NCBI GenBank assembly: GCA_030141605.1
Contig: JAQGDQ010000465.1
Span: 1-64,000 of the forward strand
DNA: 64,000 bases
Reading direction: 5' to 3'
Source of the DNA: Tubiluchus corallicola
Lineage: Eukaryota; Priapulida; Priapulimorpha; Priapulimorphida; Tubiluchidae
Shown here: piece after piece, positions 1-13,000 of the stretch
Position numbering within the stretch: position 1 is the first letter of the stretch
How the letters are laid out: each line of letters opens with the position of its first letter
Notes under the pieces: model-generated
Databases searched by the model: none
What the model saw: the letters and a program-made list of their open reading frames with translations, nothing else
Told to the model about the DNA's origin: nothing
Position numbers and translations under genes: made by a program

Positions 1-1029
1 GTAAAGATTGAATGCTTAATTTTCTTAGTCTTTTTAATAGTAGTAGTTTCTACTTCTGTAGTCTGTCACTGAATGATGGAACCAGCTTGGTAGCCCTTTG
101 TTGAACATTTTCTATGACTTAAGCATCTCCTATGAACTTCTCCAAGCAACATTAACGTATTCTATGTGTGGTCTAATAAGAGTTTTGATTATGCACTTAT
201 TAAAATCATCAAATTAGTATTACAATTTAGTGATGGACGATTAATAGATAAATTGTTATTACAACCAAGTATAAATCGATGTGCAGTAATTCAGTTAATC
301 GAGAACAAAATGTACACATTACACGCTTACTGAAAGGCAGGGTTTTAGCTCGAATAAACTGAATTATTGCATTTTTTCGTTCTTCTCACCTCCCACAATG
401 CGCAGAATTGCAGTCACAGTGTCGCAAACTGGGGATCCTTATTTGTTTCTACATGACTTGTGTAGTGACATAGTAATAGAATAGTTAATGAATGTACAGG
501 TCTATAAAAATAGTTTAGGAGTACGAAAATGGCAGACAGCGGTAAAAGATATGAAAAAGTTTATAGGATATATTTCAGTGCCACAATGTTTGAAAAATAT
601 GGCTAAAACACTGGAAAATTACAATCGTGATATCGAATTACAAGAACAAAATTGTAATCAAATTAGGAAATTTCAAAATCGCCCATCACTATTACATAGA
701 CATAGAACATTTATTTTCTCCAATTAGTTTAACATCAAAAGTTTTTTAAATATCAAGTAATTATAATCATGGAGCAGGGCAGGGAAGGACCATAGGGTCA
801 TCTAGTCTCCTGCCCTTTCTTATAAGTAGATTAGTCATATTAAAAATTAACGGTGATGCTGCAAATAACAAAAAGAAATAAGAAAAATATACAAATAAAA
901 ACAGTATAAATGATACAAATTATCCAATTACAATTACATTCCGTGTTAAATGTTTTTAACAACAAAAGTTTTATATTGAAAAATATTCTACCTATTTCAG
1001 AAAACTTGTGATAGTATTCATCTTTTCAG
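1..1029. other. Upstream region of MSH6; no gene recognised
   Basis: AT-rich, with no convincing coding exon. A 5' UTR exon and the MSH6 promoter may lie here or further left, because exon 1 is preceded by a splice acceptor. Contains a retroelement-tail-like hairpin at 764-830. Confidence 0.5.
764..830 (-). mobile_element. Retroelement 3' tail-like hairpin, copy 1
   Basis: Minus-strand consensus GGGCAG...GACTAGATGACC...GGTC...CTGCCC, found four times in the window in the same orientation (also 1445-1510, 22217-22280, 34078-34135). Followed by A/T-rich tails, it resembles the 3' UTR end of a CR1/L2-like LINE or a SINE that uses it. Confidence 0.45.
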
Positions 1030-1252
1030 ATTCGATCCTTGAAGACGAACATGCCTCAGGGAAATACGCTTTTTAACTATTTCACGAAGTCTCCTACCCC
1101 AGCAAATTCTGCTGCTTCTGCAAAGAAAGCTAATAGCAGTTCAAAGATTAAAAAAGTTGCAGAGGAACCCAAGTCTTCGTCGAAGTGCAACCGGGGTTCA
1201 GAAAAGTCGGGCACTGCTAATGAGACTGAAGCAGATGTTCAACAAGAACTGG
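1030..1252 (+). CDS. MSH6: MSH6 exon 1 (first coding exon; CDS from 1051)
   Basis: Residues 1-67. A splice acceptor (tcttttcag) ends at 1029, so an upstream non-coding exon is likely. ATG 1051 has A at -3. QGNTLFNYF at residues 3-11 resembles the PCNA-binding box, followed by a Ser/Lys-rich stretch. The donor after 1252 (gtattt) is weak; phase 1. Confidence 0.85.
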
Positions 1253-3971
1253 GTATTTTTGTTATAACATAAAGTCAGCTCCTGTAAAAAACAGCCAGTG
1301 TTTGATAATTATGAAAGCATTGGGAATGAACAGCTAATATGTGGTATACTGCTGTAACAGTTTTTTAATTAAAAGTATTATTAATTATTTGTCTCTGAAT
1401 GTTACAAAATAAACATAAACAAAAGCTAAAAACTAAAATAAAGACGGAAAAGAGGCGGGGTGGCGAAAAGACCAAGGGTCACCAAGTCAAGCACCCCTAT
1501 CCAAAGTGAAGAAAATTAAGTGACCTGTCAAGTAAGGTGTGTACAAATGAAAATAATCAGCAACTTAATAAAATAGAATAAATGAGGCAACAAGTTCAAA
1601 TGAGTTTAAATTTAGAAACAGTAAATAAATTTGGCAATGAGAAGAGACAAAATTTAAATTAGCAAACAAAACGGAAAATTTAAACTCATCAAAAACAAAA
1701 CTAATAATTACATATAAATCAAGAACTCAAACCAACATAAGAAGCCAAAAAATGAAGCAATGTCAAGTCATGAGTAAGTCAAAGATTAATTCTCGAAGTA
1801 CTTCCAACACTAATTGCTGCTAACTTTTTAAGATTTTAGTTGAGCAAATCTTTGTAAAGCGCGGCAAAAAAATTGTGCAAAAGCTTTAATTTGTGACACT
1901 GCCTCTTGTCTTGAAAACCTAGTGAACGTTTTAAATGCTCCTCGGGGAATTTTGAGAATTTTTGTAAATATTCTCATTTTTGATTTAAATTTTCCTACTG
2001 TGCATTTAAATTGCATTATAGGTGATGAACTTCAGCCTGGTGATTTAGTGTGGGCAAAGATGGAAGGTTATCCATGGTGGCCGAGTCTTGTATACAACCA
2101 TCCAACCAGAAACATTCATTATCAAACAGAGCCAACTTCTATGATTCATGTTCAGTTTTTTGACCAACCACCCACCAGAGGGTGGGTGTCTTCCAAGTGA
2201 GCATTTCACTGATTTGTTAATCTTCAGCGGAGTTACGTGGCTATTTCGTGTGGGTGTGTGCGTGCGTGCGTGCGTGCCTGCATGCGTGCGTGCGTGTGTG
2301 TGTGTGACACATTGTTGTAATTGGTTACTTATAGAAATCAAGAAGAACCATTGCAGATGAAATCTTATTGGTTATGCGTTATCCTATAATTGTGTGGAAC
2401 ATAATTGTGTGTCCTATTGGCCGAACTATTAGGCCTAGGTACGGGCTCAGGTAGCAAATTACAGGTGCGGGGGCAGCATTTACGAAAAGGGCACATTTTG
2501 TCTACCCATATATCTGTGACCAAGGTTATGATGACAAGACATATATATAAGAGCATATCTAAGACACCCCAAATGCCTTCTGCCGTCACATATTCTTCCT
2601 ATGTTCCTGTAAACTCTTCGGGGTAATCGTGGATAACCACACATTTTTCCATCAGAAAGGCAAAGTTCTGCTCCCGCACTGCCCGCTTGGAAAAGGCAAG
2701 GGGGGCTGTGCTACCGTGGCTCGGCCGCCCCTGGGCGTAGGTCTTCCATCAAGTAAAAATAAGCATTAGCAGTAAGCTTTTAACGATATATTGATGCATC
2801 GTAACATCTTTCATTACGATATGCTTGGCATTTATTATCAACGGCTTAATTTGGTTTTTAACTCGGGTGTGTCTGGTATCATTGGTATCATTTTGTAAGG
2901 TTAGTATCATACAAATATCATAACGTGTATCATATTGTGCCCTAGGTGTATCATTACAACCCGGTAAGGCAGGTTGAATTGTTTACTGTTCGTTCCTCCT
3001 ATTCTCTAGGTATGTACGTAGATTCACTGGGCTCGACTCAAGAGGCGCGCAAAAGGGAGGCAAGTAGGTGTATCATTACAGCCCAGTAAGGCAGGTTGAA
3101 TAGTTTATTGTTTGTTCCTCCTATTCCAGGTATGTACGTAGATTCACTGGGCTCGATTCAAGAGGCGCGCAAAAGGGAGGCAAGTTCTTCAGCAGCGATT
3201 TCAATTGGCGTAGAGGGGCCAGGGAGGCTGAAAAAGCTGCGCAGTTAACAAACGAAGAGCGCTTAGTCGATCTGGTCGTTTGCACCCTCCCATCTGATGA
3301 GGAAGAGGATATGGATGTTGACGGTAATGTCAGTTTCATATTTTTGTGAGTTATTTAATTTTATGGCATTTTGCATTGATTATTAAACTTTTGCTGATGC
3401 AGGTTTGCTGACACAAGTTTCAGTGTGTATGTAATGCCAGATTTTTCTTGTTCCAATGGGCCTGCACTAGTAGTGATTCTGTTCATTTTATTTTCAATCA
3501 CGGAATTGATTTTTCTATGTTTGTTCGTTTGAAAGGTCCCATAAAAATCATCTGTGTGTCTTAGGAGACAAATTCACAAACAATTGCAGAAATTAAATAT
3601 TTTACATATAAATTTTATTGTGACACTGAGAAATTATGAGTCATCTAGAATTCGAACTCAAGACTTGTGCTTTAATGGCACATGCTCTTCTGAGTGAGCT
3701 ACTTACTCGACACAGCACTGCTGTATCTGAGATTGCGTCATAATAGTACACAGTTATCCTGAGCCACCTATCCGTCGCACTGCTGTATCTGAGATTGCGT
3801 CATAATAGTACACGTTATCCTGAGCCACCTATCCGTCGCATCTGATTTGATTTTGATTTGATTTCATTCTTTATTTCGAACTAGGTTCATAGAATACATA
3901 ACCCACAATACTTATAACACCCCCTCTCAACACATGCAAATTAATGCATAAATAAATAAAATAACAGTGCT

Positions 3972-4022
<51 letters not shown>

Positions 4023-7000
4023 ATATCATGCGTCCAGCCTGTATCGTCTCTCATAATTTCTACCTAACACTTTCCTCCATTGTCTCTTATGTCTGAAGTG
4101 TAAAATGCTTCACTGTTATTCAATGCGTTTATAAGAAGATTTGAGCTTTGCATTACTCTACTGTATAGACTGTGCGCAGTTTTCCTATGTATTACATCAA
4201 AGTATAAAACGTCGTGGTCTACTGAAATACTCCTGGAACTATAATCATATGGGTAGTTGAAAAGTTTGCGTTTCGAAATATTGTGAGCTACTTTAAGTTT
4301 GCTGAGACTGTAGTTATAAAAATGTCGCCAGGTGGCCATACCGTAGAAAGAATTACAGTAATGAGATTGCACCATAATAGTACACAGTCATCCTGAGCCA
4401 CCTGTCTCTTTGCTAATGATATATTACTACATTTGAATACACTGTTATGTGTATACGTAACATCCAACGTCAGGTGCACATTTGAATACACTGCACAGTA
4501 GTATTCAGTAGTAACTCACGCACAGTAGCGAGTGTAACATGCCATCAAATAACGTCGGGGGCGTATCAAGACTTTACGACGCCCTAGGCTGATAGTTTTG
4601 CCCCGCTCATCTCTATTGTGAATTTATCATTGTTTATGTAATGGGCAGGTCAAACAATTACTTGTGGTGTATTAGAAACACTATTAACCTAATTTCTACG
4701 TGGTCATTATTAATTACATGTATTTGCATAGTACTTACATTCAAATAGGCTGTGCAACTGCTTGTTGTGTAATACCTTGCACCTGTTCGTTATGTGGCAC
4801 TCATATATAAACTGCCCTTAGTAACTGCCGGTGGTGTGGTATAAAATGCCCCCTTACGTGAATTCGAAAGTTACATATTTTCCGAGGAGAATAAGAATTC
4901 TTTCTAAAATTTGACACCCCTCAAACTTTGGCTCTGTAGGCTATAGCCTAGTTAGCCTATTGGTTAATACGCCCCTAAATAACATGTGCGCTGGTCTTAC
5001 AAAGTCCAGATAGTTAAGTTGTGTCGGTTTTTTTTGTTCTGTATTACAATTTTACATTAGCACACCAGTTTGTCACCCTCTCTTATGGCTTCTTTGACTC
5101 TTCAGATGTGGAATCCGACATCAGCAGGTCAGACGAAAGCAAAGAGAATCACGAAGCCAAAGAATTGCATTTAAATGAATCAAACACCGAGGTAAAATTA
5201 ATCATCTATTTAAGTGATTAATTGCGATTGTGATATTTGATTGATTTTGTTCAATTTATCGTTTATTCCAATCGTAAAGTTTATATTTCAAATACAGTTA
5301 CAGCAACAATAAACAACAATTACATAATACACCCATAACTTACAGGGTTACACTACTATACAGTAGGCGTGAGCATTCTCTACTAGAAAGCGAATTCGAA
5401 TCGAACCGAATTTGTGACTTTCGAATTCGAATCGAACCGAACTTCAGTGTTTCGAATTCGAACCGAATTCCAATTGAGATTGAACGATTTTCGAACCACC
5501 AGTAAAAATTAGTCTTACAAAGATCATGCATATCACTAGATTTTGTTCTGCAATAAAACGACTAGTAATTTGCTTAAAGTTGTGCGCAGAAATAACAACT
5601 AAATTATGTTAATTGCATGATGTTTCAGTCGTTTTAATGATCAGGAACATATGTGATTGAAGTGCTGAATAATTCGAATCTATAGTTTTGGATTTGAATC
5701 GAGTTCGAACTAAAAAAAACTCGTTCGAATCGAATTCGAGTGTTACAGTACTATACAGTATTTGCAAGTAAGACCCAAAGAAGGGCTCAGACTCATGATA
5801 ACTGATTAAATTAAACGCTCGTGTACAGTAAGATCTTTGTGTGAGTAGCTGAGCATTTTGTTGTAAGTTGTATTATGTGCTTATTTGTCATAGCTATTCT
5901 CCCAGTTTACCCGCCTGTCAGTTTCTCATGGGTTATCCTTGGTGAGCCAGGTGAACCGGGTTCAGATCCAGCCACGATCATCAACATTGAGAATATGCTT
6001 CGCTGAGGCTGGATTCCAGCTTGCACTGTGACAAAGATGCACATACATTCACATCTCAGTTTGCCAGAACTCGCTTTTACGGATATCAGAAAAATTGGAC
6101 GACAAAATCTGGACTGTTAAAAGTCCTGCATACTACGGACACACAGTCCGTTGTTTCGCGAGCTGACCGCTAGTTGGCACGCCGTCACTTTGTTTACATT
6201 ATTACATCAGTGCAACCAAGCAGCGTGTAACGACACGTGTATAGCTTGTATGTCAGAACCGGCCCGTGCTAGACGTTTTTGAGACAATTAGGTGATTAAT
6301 TCTGCATTACCATAAGTCGAATACACGTCGCCTACTTTATTAGCTTAATATTGGCAAATACGGACAATCGACAAATTCGGACCGACGTCTCCCTGCTTTT
6401 GTGTGGCAGACGGAGATATGAGTGCAATTTCTGTACAAGTAGTCGTTGACTTACACAACTTACACCTGTTCCCTGTCTGCTCGACTTTACGAGCCGAGCA
6501 AAATAAATTAATTACTTATACAAAATTAACTATAACTCATATGTCTTTTTATTTTTTAAGCTTTAACTAGCTTTAAATCACTACCTATTTCGATAAATTC
6601 ATTCGTAAGCGCAGCCATACTTAGTTGCGCGCATACACAACGTCTTACTATTAGTTGCATTAGTTGCACCCACATGAATATTTGGATCTGATATGCATTA
6701 GTCAGAATTGATTGTACAGTAGTCGCCGCTTAATAGACTTTGGGACCGACGTGTTTTGGCCCATTTAGCCGACTGAACCTATTAACCGATGGGTGTAATA
6801 TTACTGCTGTAGAAGTATGAGTCATCAGCTTACTATGCACTGCAAAGGCTTTTAATCAATTTTAGAAATGAAGTAATGCCTAAATTCCTTTGTGCAGTTA
6901 AAAACTAGAAAAAAAAATTTTAAAATATTAATTTATATAAGCGAATTAGCAATAAATTAAAAAGTATACTTTTCTAAATCACACAAGCCTGTTTATTTTC

Positions 7001-10000
7001 AAAAAATACAAAAATTCCTTCAAAGTCGGCTGCTTCATTTTCTCGCGAAGAATTTGGCCCACAAAGTTCTCGTAATTATAAAAACTTTGAAAATCTGTTG
7101 TGACTAAAACAGTTCTGAATCTTCTGCTCACTTACATTGCCCTTATTTGCTGTACGATGTTTACTCTTGTAAGTCACAAGGAATAACAGCTGATTACTGT
7201 ACCTGCATCTTTGACTGTTAACTCATTAAGCCTGAAAGTGTAATTTGCAACTAGAGCATCAAAAGGAAACCGCTAGACAAGTGATTAAATGTTTAGCTTC
7301 CAGAAATTCTTTGGGTAACGAAGGTAATTGCACTGGGTGAGTGGGTAACAGATTCAAAGCAAAACCGCTACGCTAGCGTATTAGCACATGATAAACATAC
7401 CTGTGTACAAACAAAGCGGTACTTAACATGATTGTTTCTGCATACATAGTGCACAAAAGGGAAGTAAAGATGACATAAAGGTAGGAAAGGCTCTTTGGGC
7501 GCATACAAATATCTTATTTTAAGTAGGTGAAGGAAAAATATTGAGTCAATTATGCGGAACTATATGAGTCAATTACCGATAGTTTTTATGTGTATTTGAA
7601 TAGAAGCGGCCCGTTCTAGGCGTTTTTGAGTCAATTAAGCGATTGAGTCTATTAACCTTGAGTCTATTAAGCGGCGACTACTGTAGCCGTAAGTGGACTG
7701 CAACCTGTACAAAAAAACAAGTGTGGATTTTTTTCAGGAAAAGACAGCAGTGAAGCCAAAGGGAAAACGAGGGAAGCGTAGGAAACCACAACCAAAGAAA
7801 CGAAGGCGAATTGTTGTCCATGATTCTAGCAGTAACGAATCCGGTAAGTGCTTTTGTTTACGTACTTATTAATAAACACCACTAAAAGCTAAGCAGCTTA
7901 CAAATTTGCTGATGAGTCTCAACTTGCTCTTAAATTAACCATCAGCTTTGCAACAGTTTTTGTGATTTTACGACTAAGCGTGAGAGTTGTGCATAAAATA
8001 TTACAATTAATTCTTATTTTTGTGCAGGTGATGAATATAAACCTACCAACCTAGATGATGAATCGTCTTCGAGCGGCACTAGTGGAGTTGAGGAAGTTTC
8101 CGAATCCGACCAGTCCTCAACTGACGAACTTCCGGAAAAGGTTTGTTTCGTGAATGCACTGTAGTTATTAATTTTATTTTTATTTATTTATTATTTATTA
8201 CGTACTCGATTGATAGTATGTATTAGTAAACGATACAATGTGCACAAAGAAAGCAAAATAGTATAATACAATGCAGATGCCAATGATAAGTGACAATAAC
8301 TAGATTTCAAGTATACAACAATTATATAGCTGTATGTGTAATTTCTTGTAACACTGTTAATGCGAATTGTTAGTTGTTAATGCTTTTCCTCTAGTCAATG
8401 TTGTAGGGCACAGAGTACGCCACTAGCTGAAGTAGGACACTTCCGCTAAAGCGCATGTGCTAGATTTACGGAAAAGTTTTGTCGTACATGGGCAGCCCAA
8501 GTAGGACACCAGCGATTTCTGTAGAGAATCGAGATTTATGACATACAAAAACATAAAAGAAAATTTGTTTTAGAAAAAAGTAACTTTATAATAATGATGG
8601 ATAGTCCTTAACAATTTACAAATGTATTTTTTACAATAATATCATCATTATTATTAGCTCCATTAATATCATCATAACAGTAAACTAAGTATCTAATGCT
8701 TTAAAGAGAGAAACTATGTAGGGCACATAACTCGCTAACCCGTTTGCTTAGTAGAAAACAATTATTTGTCTAAGAGGTAGTGAAACGAATCACCTGTCTG
8801 TGAAGCAAGACAAAATAAAAAATGACATTCCTTAAACAAATAGTATAACAAATGGTATTAAGCAAAAGGTTAATATTGAAACCAAATTTAATATTGGCCA
8901 GTTTACTGCTCAGAATAAGATTCTTTTGTTTCATTAGATGTATAGTAAATTATTCAACGTGTATTGACATTTTCAATTATTATTATTAAATAATGACGAC
9001 AGATGCTGGCAGTACGATTAACGACTCAATTCGTGACCTGTCTCTAGTGTCCTACTTGGGCAGCCCATGTATGACGCGTCCAACTTGGGTTAACCCATGT
9101 ACCACGCGTCCTACTTGGGCTAGCCCATGTACGCCAATTGTCCTACTTTGGCCTATGTCCTACTCCGCTCCCAACAAATGTAATTTTTACTAACGTTGTT
9201 GCTGGTTACTGTATGTAATGGCGTGAAGAAACTGACAGTAAGAACAAGCAATAACAACAGCGTTGAACGTGTCTTAGTGCATTTTTCAGCACTGTCTGTT
9301 TGACAGTAGCTTCTACATCTTAGAATTTCTTCTAGAGCAAGGGTTCTCAACCGGGAGGAATGAGCCACCTCCAGGGGGGGGACGAATGGGTGGAAAAATA
9401 AAAATAAAAAATATGTAGAAAAGCAGAGAAAAAAGTACAGAAAGCCTTCATAGCCAACGCAACACACCCTCCCGCTCAAAACGTTTAGATCCGACCACGT
9501 GGCTGCCTGAGACAGCGGCACAGGGCGAGTAGCCCACTCACTGGCCTGACAACACACGGCAGTGAGCAAAGCGTGCGCTCTGTCTCTTGCTCTCTCGCTA
9601 GCATACTACAGATAAAATTAATTTGGCCGTGTTTTGCTCCTTTGTTTTGATTGTGCCCAGCGTTTTTTGATAAATGTGTATACTCACTATTCTAATAATG
9701 GGAAACCCACGGCTGCAGAAACGAGCTCAGCGGATTTTACTGCCACTCCCGACTACTTGCCTACGTGAAGTTGGATTTAGCAGCATGGCAGTGGTGAAAA
9801 GGAAAGCAACCGATTAGATATGAGCATTGATTTGAGAGGGGCACTCTCAGTCACAAACCCCCCCCCCCCGACATCAAGAAAATTGTGTCCTCTCAACAGA
9901 AGCAAGAGTCACATCGAATGTGGTGACCACAGATTGTGTTTTTATTCATGAATAAAAAAATGTTGAAATTAAAAAAAATTGAATATAAAAATGCATTTTT

Positions 10001-13000
10001 CATTTTGTTTGTGGGCTAGGGGGAACGAGAATCAGCAGCCTTCAAAAGGGGGGGAATGGGTCAAAAAGGTTGGGAACCACTGTTCTAGAGTGTCTTGTTA
10101 TGCAGATAAAAAAGAGAAAGCGGCGGCCCGGGTTCATTGCAGCCACAAGCGCAGAAACGTCTCCTCTTTCACCGACAAGCAATTCAGCATCCAAATTGCA
10201 AACTAGTTTGAACAGGACGCCAACAATCAGCAAAACGACGAAGAGTAGATTGTCTATGTTTGCAGCTCCTGAGGTAATTTGTTATAGGTGGAACATGCAA
10301 AGTACAGTGCTACTGAAAAATGCGACATATATTAACTAACTAGATTATGTATGTAAGCAAAAAGCCTTTTCACAGTTCCAAAAATTGATGATGATCGCGA
10401 AAAGGTCGAAATTTAAGTATATCAGACAACACATTTGTGTGCACTTAATGACACCTTCAAGTTCAAGCTATTGTAATAATAACAGTTTTAACAGCTAACT
10501 AAAACCTTAGTTCATTTTTTTCTTGATCCCAATCAAGATCCTAGCAGGAGATAAATCACTCTACTGCATAATGTATAATTAAGTAAAGTTTGCGTGAAAC
10601 AACTGAAATTACTGAACTGATGCATCAGATGGCTTTTGCTTTACACACGCGTCATGCAACGGTTGTAGTTAAGATGCGCTACTGTTTTACACTTGACCTT
10701 TGACCTGCAGTAACTGAGCATGTGCACAATGATACTGTGAAAAGGCTTATGATTTTTGAGCTGTGACTATTTCATTTTTAAGCTTATTCGTACATTAGCA
10801 CAAGACATTGGAAAAGTTGCACCCTACATAATGTTTTTATACGCTTCTGTTGAGTTACATTGAGCCATCTTTTGCGGGAAATGCAAAAACTGCAATTTAC
10901 ATATTAAAACATTAAACTTAAACAATGGGGAATTAATCTGACAATTTCTCAATAAAAAAGCTTAGTTAACAATATAATTTTGCCAGTTCTGGTGAAAGCA
11001 CTCTTTTGTATTTATTTCGTTTTGTGTTTTGTTGTGACATCTTGTTGCTAGTATAACATGTTATCTATGATTTTTCTGTAAACAGTTTACAAATGTTAGT
11101 AAATTCTTGTGATATCTTGTTGCTAGTATAACATGTTATCTATGATTTTTCTGTAAACAGTTTACAAATGTTATTAAAGTATTTTAACACATATTTTTTA
11201 ACGCAAATTTGCCTAAATAACTGGCTGTATTGTTTCGCGGAGTGTAATACTGTATCTCACGATGAAGTGAGCTGATGATTTTCATGAATTGCACAAATTA
11301 ATTAGCTAAGCCTAATAAGAATTTCTTTTTTCATGTGCTGAAGTCTCCTGCTGCATCTCCTGGTAACCCGGAAACCGGAAGCTTCACTCACCTAAAATAC
11401 GAATTTTTGAAAGAAGGCAAAATAAAGTAAGGAACTCTGATAGTGTGAAACGGAAAAATGTGTGAGAAAGTGTTTGTGCGAATTGAGCTTCAATGCCTCG
11501 TATGCGAAGTGGGTATTATTGCGATACAATCTTACATACATTATGATATGAGAACCATTGTTCGCTATTGTTTGGCGGGCAGCTACATGTAGTTTATGAA
11601 GTCACAAATAGCCGGTACCATTAATTTAACAATATTTGTGAAAGTCATTTTTGAGGTTGTTGTTCAGTCACTTTGTTGTGATTGAGTTTAGACACAGAGA
11701 AGTATGGATAGTAACCAAAAATCTATAATAAATATTTGCACTGCACACAACAGAAAAGTGTTTATTGAACTACAGAAAACATGAGTAGCAAAACTGCTTC
11801 ACTGGACATTGAGCAAAAACTAGAAAGCAAAAACAGTCTGTAAAACCTGTTTCACAGGAAGAATACAGGTATAGAACTTGACCTATGCAGACTTGCACAG
11901 GCTTCACAACAACCATTAATTTTAGATAGTATGTATTCACTGGACCATACAATTATACTGAAGGCAAGTCAGCTTGTACAGTGTAACAGGATTAGCTCAT
12001 AGATGGCAGCATGTAACTACAATGTACAATTCCAACTTCCACAGTATTATTGCATTGTTAATTACTCCTATTATAGCAGATCTAGAATACAAAAAGGAAA
12101 ATTTATGTAAACAACATTATTACCTTGTCATATTTATGTGTGTACAAAAGTACCTGTTGCATCTCATTAGCTAATTATTATGCTTGCATTACGTTAGCTA
12201 ACATGTATGTAGGTTAGCTAACAACTGGCACTGCTAACTGCTAGCCTTATCCTGTGGTGTTGGTTTTCTAAACTGAATGTTTGGTGTTGCATTGACCCAG
12301 TAATGATTTAAATACTAGTGTAACTTATGTGCCTAGTAAATTATACATCCCGCTCCCCTTGCAGAATTCGCATGTACTTCCAGCATGCGCTAATTTTACG
12401 GTTTATGCTCAATGAAACTTTTTGTATTATGTAAATTATATAATAGTTTCAGATTGCTTTGCATTTATTTTTCCCTACAAAGTATCGACACTCCAGCACT
12501 TGTGTTTGCAGGACCTGTTTCTTAACTTATCATTGCAACTTCAAAACGTTTTCACCAGTTACAAAGAAACGACAAATTGAATTTTTGCGCTCTGTTTGCA
12601 AGCATTCCAATTCATCAATCTACATTTTGCAACTTGCAGAGTTTTTTATGGAACAACTCTAAATGTTATGTGTGTAATGTTGCTAGTTCACCACACAGTC
12701 ACATGCATACACGTGCACACATGCACACACGCATACATGTGCTCTCACAAGAAACACTGCACACACACACATGAAACATTCAGTTAATCTCGCTTTTGAC
12801 TTTCCTTTGGTCTGGGTGGTCTCGCTAAACAGCGATTGTTATTCAGAACTGAAGCTAGTAACCAATTATGATAATTAATACTAGTTTATTTACTAAATGC
12901 AAGGAATTAACTGACTTTTCAGCTGTCAAGTTAGTTTAATTTTATTTACATTCTTCTAAAGCCATTTCGTACATGGATTTCACTGTATTAATTTCTCAAA

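Noticed and set aside
2365-2626. Overlapping 73-74 aa frames on both strands in intron 2
   Set aside because: No similarity, no splice logic, in unstructured intron sequence.
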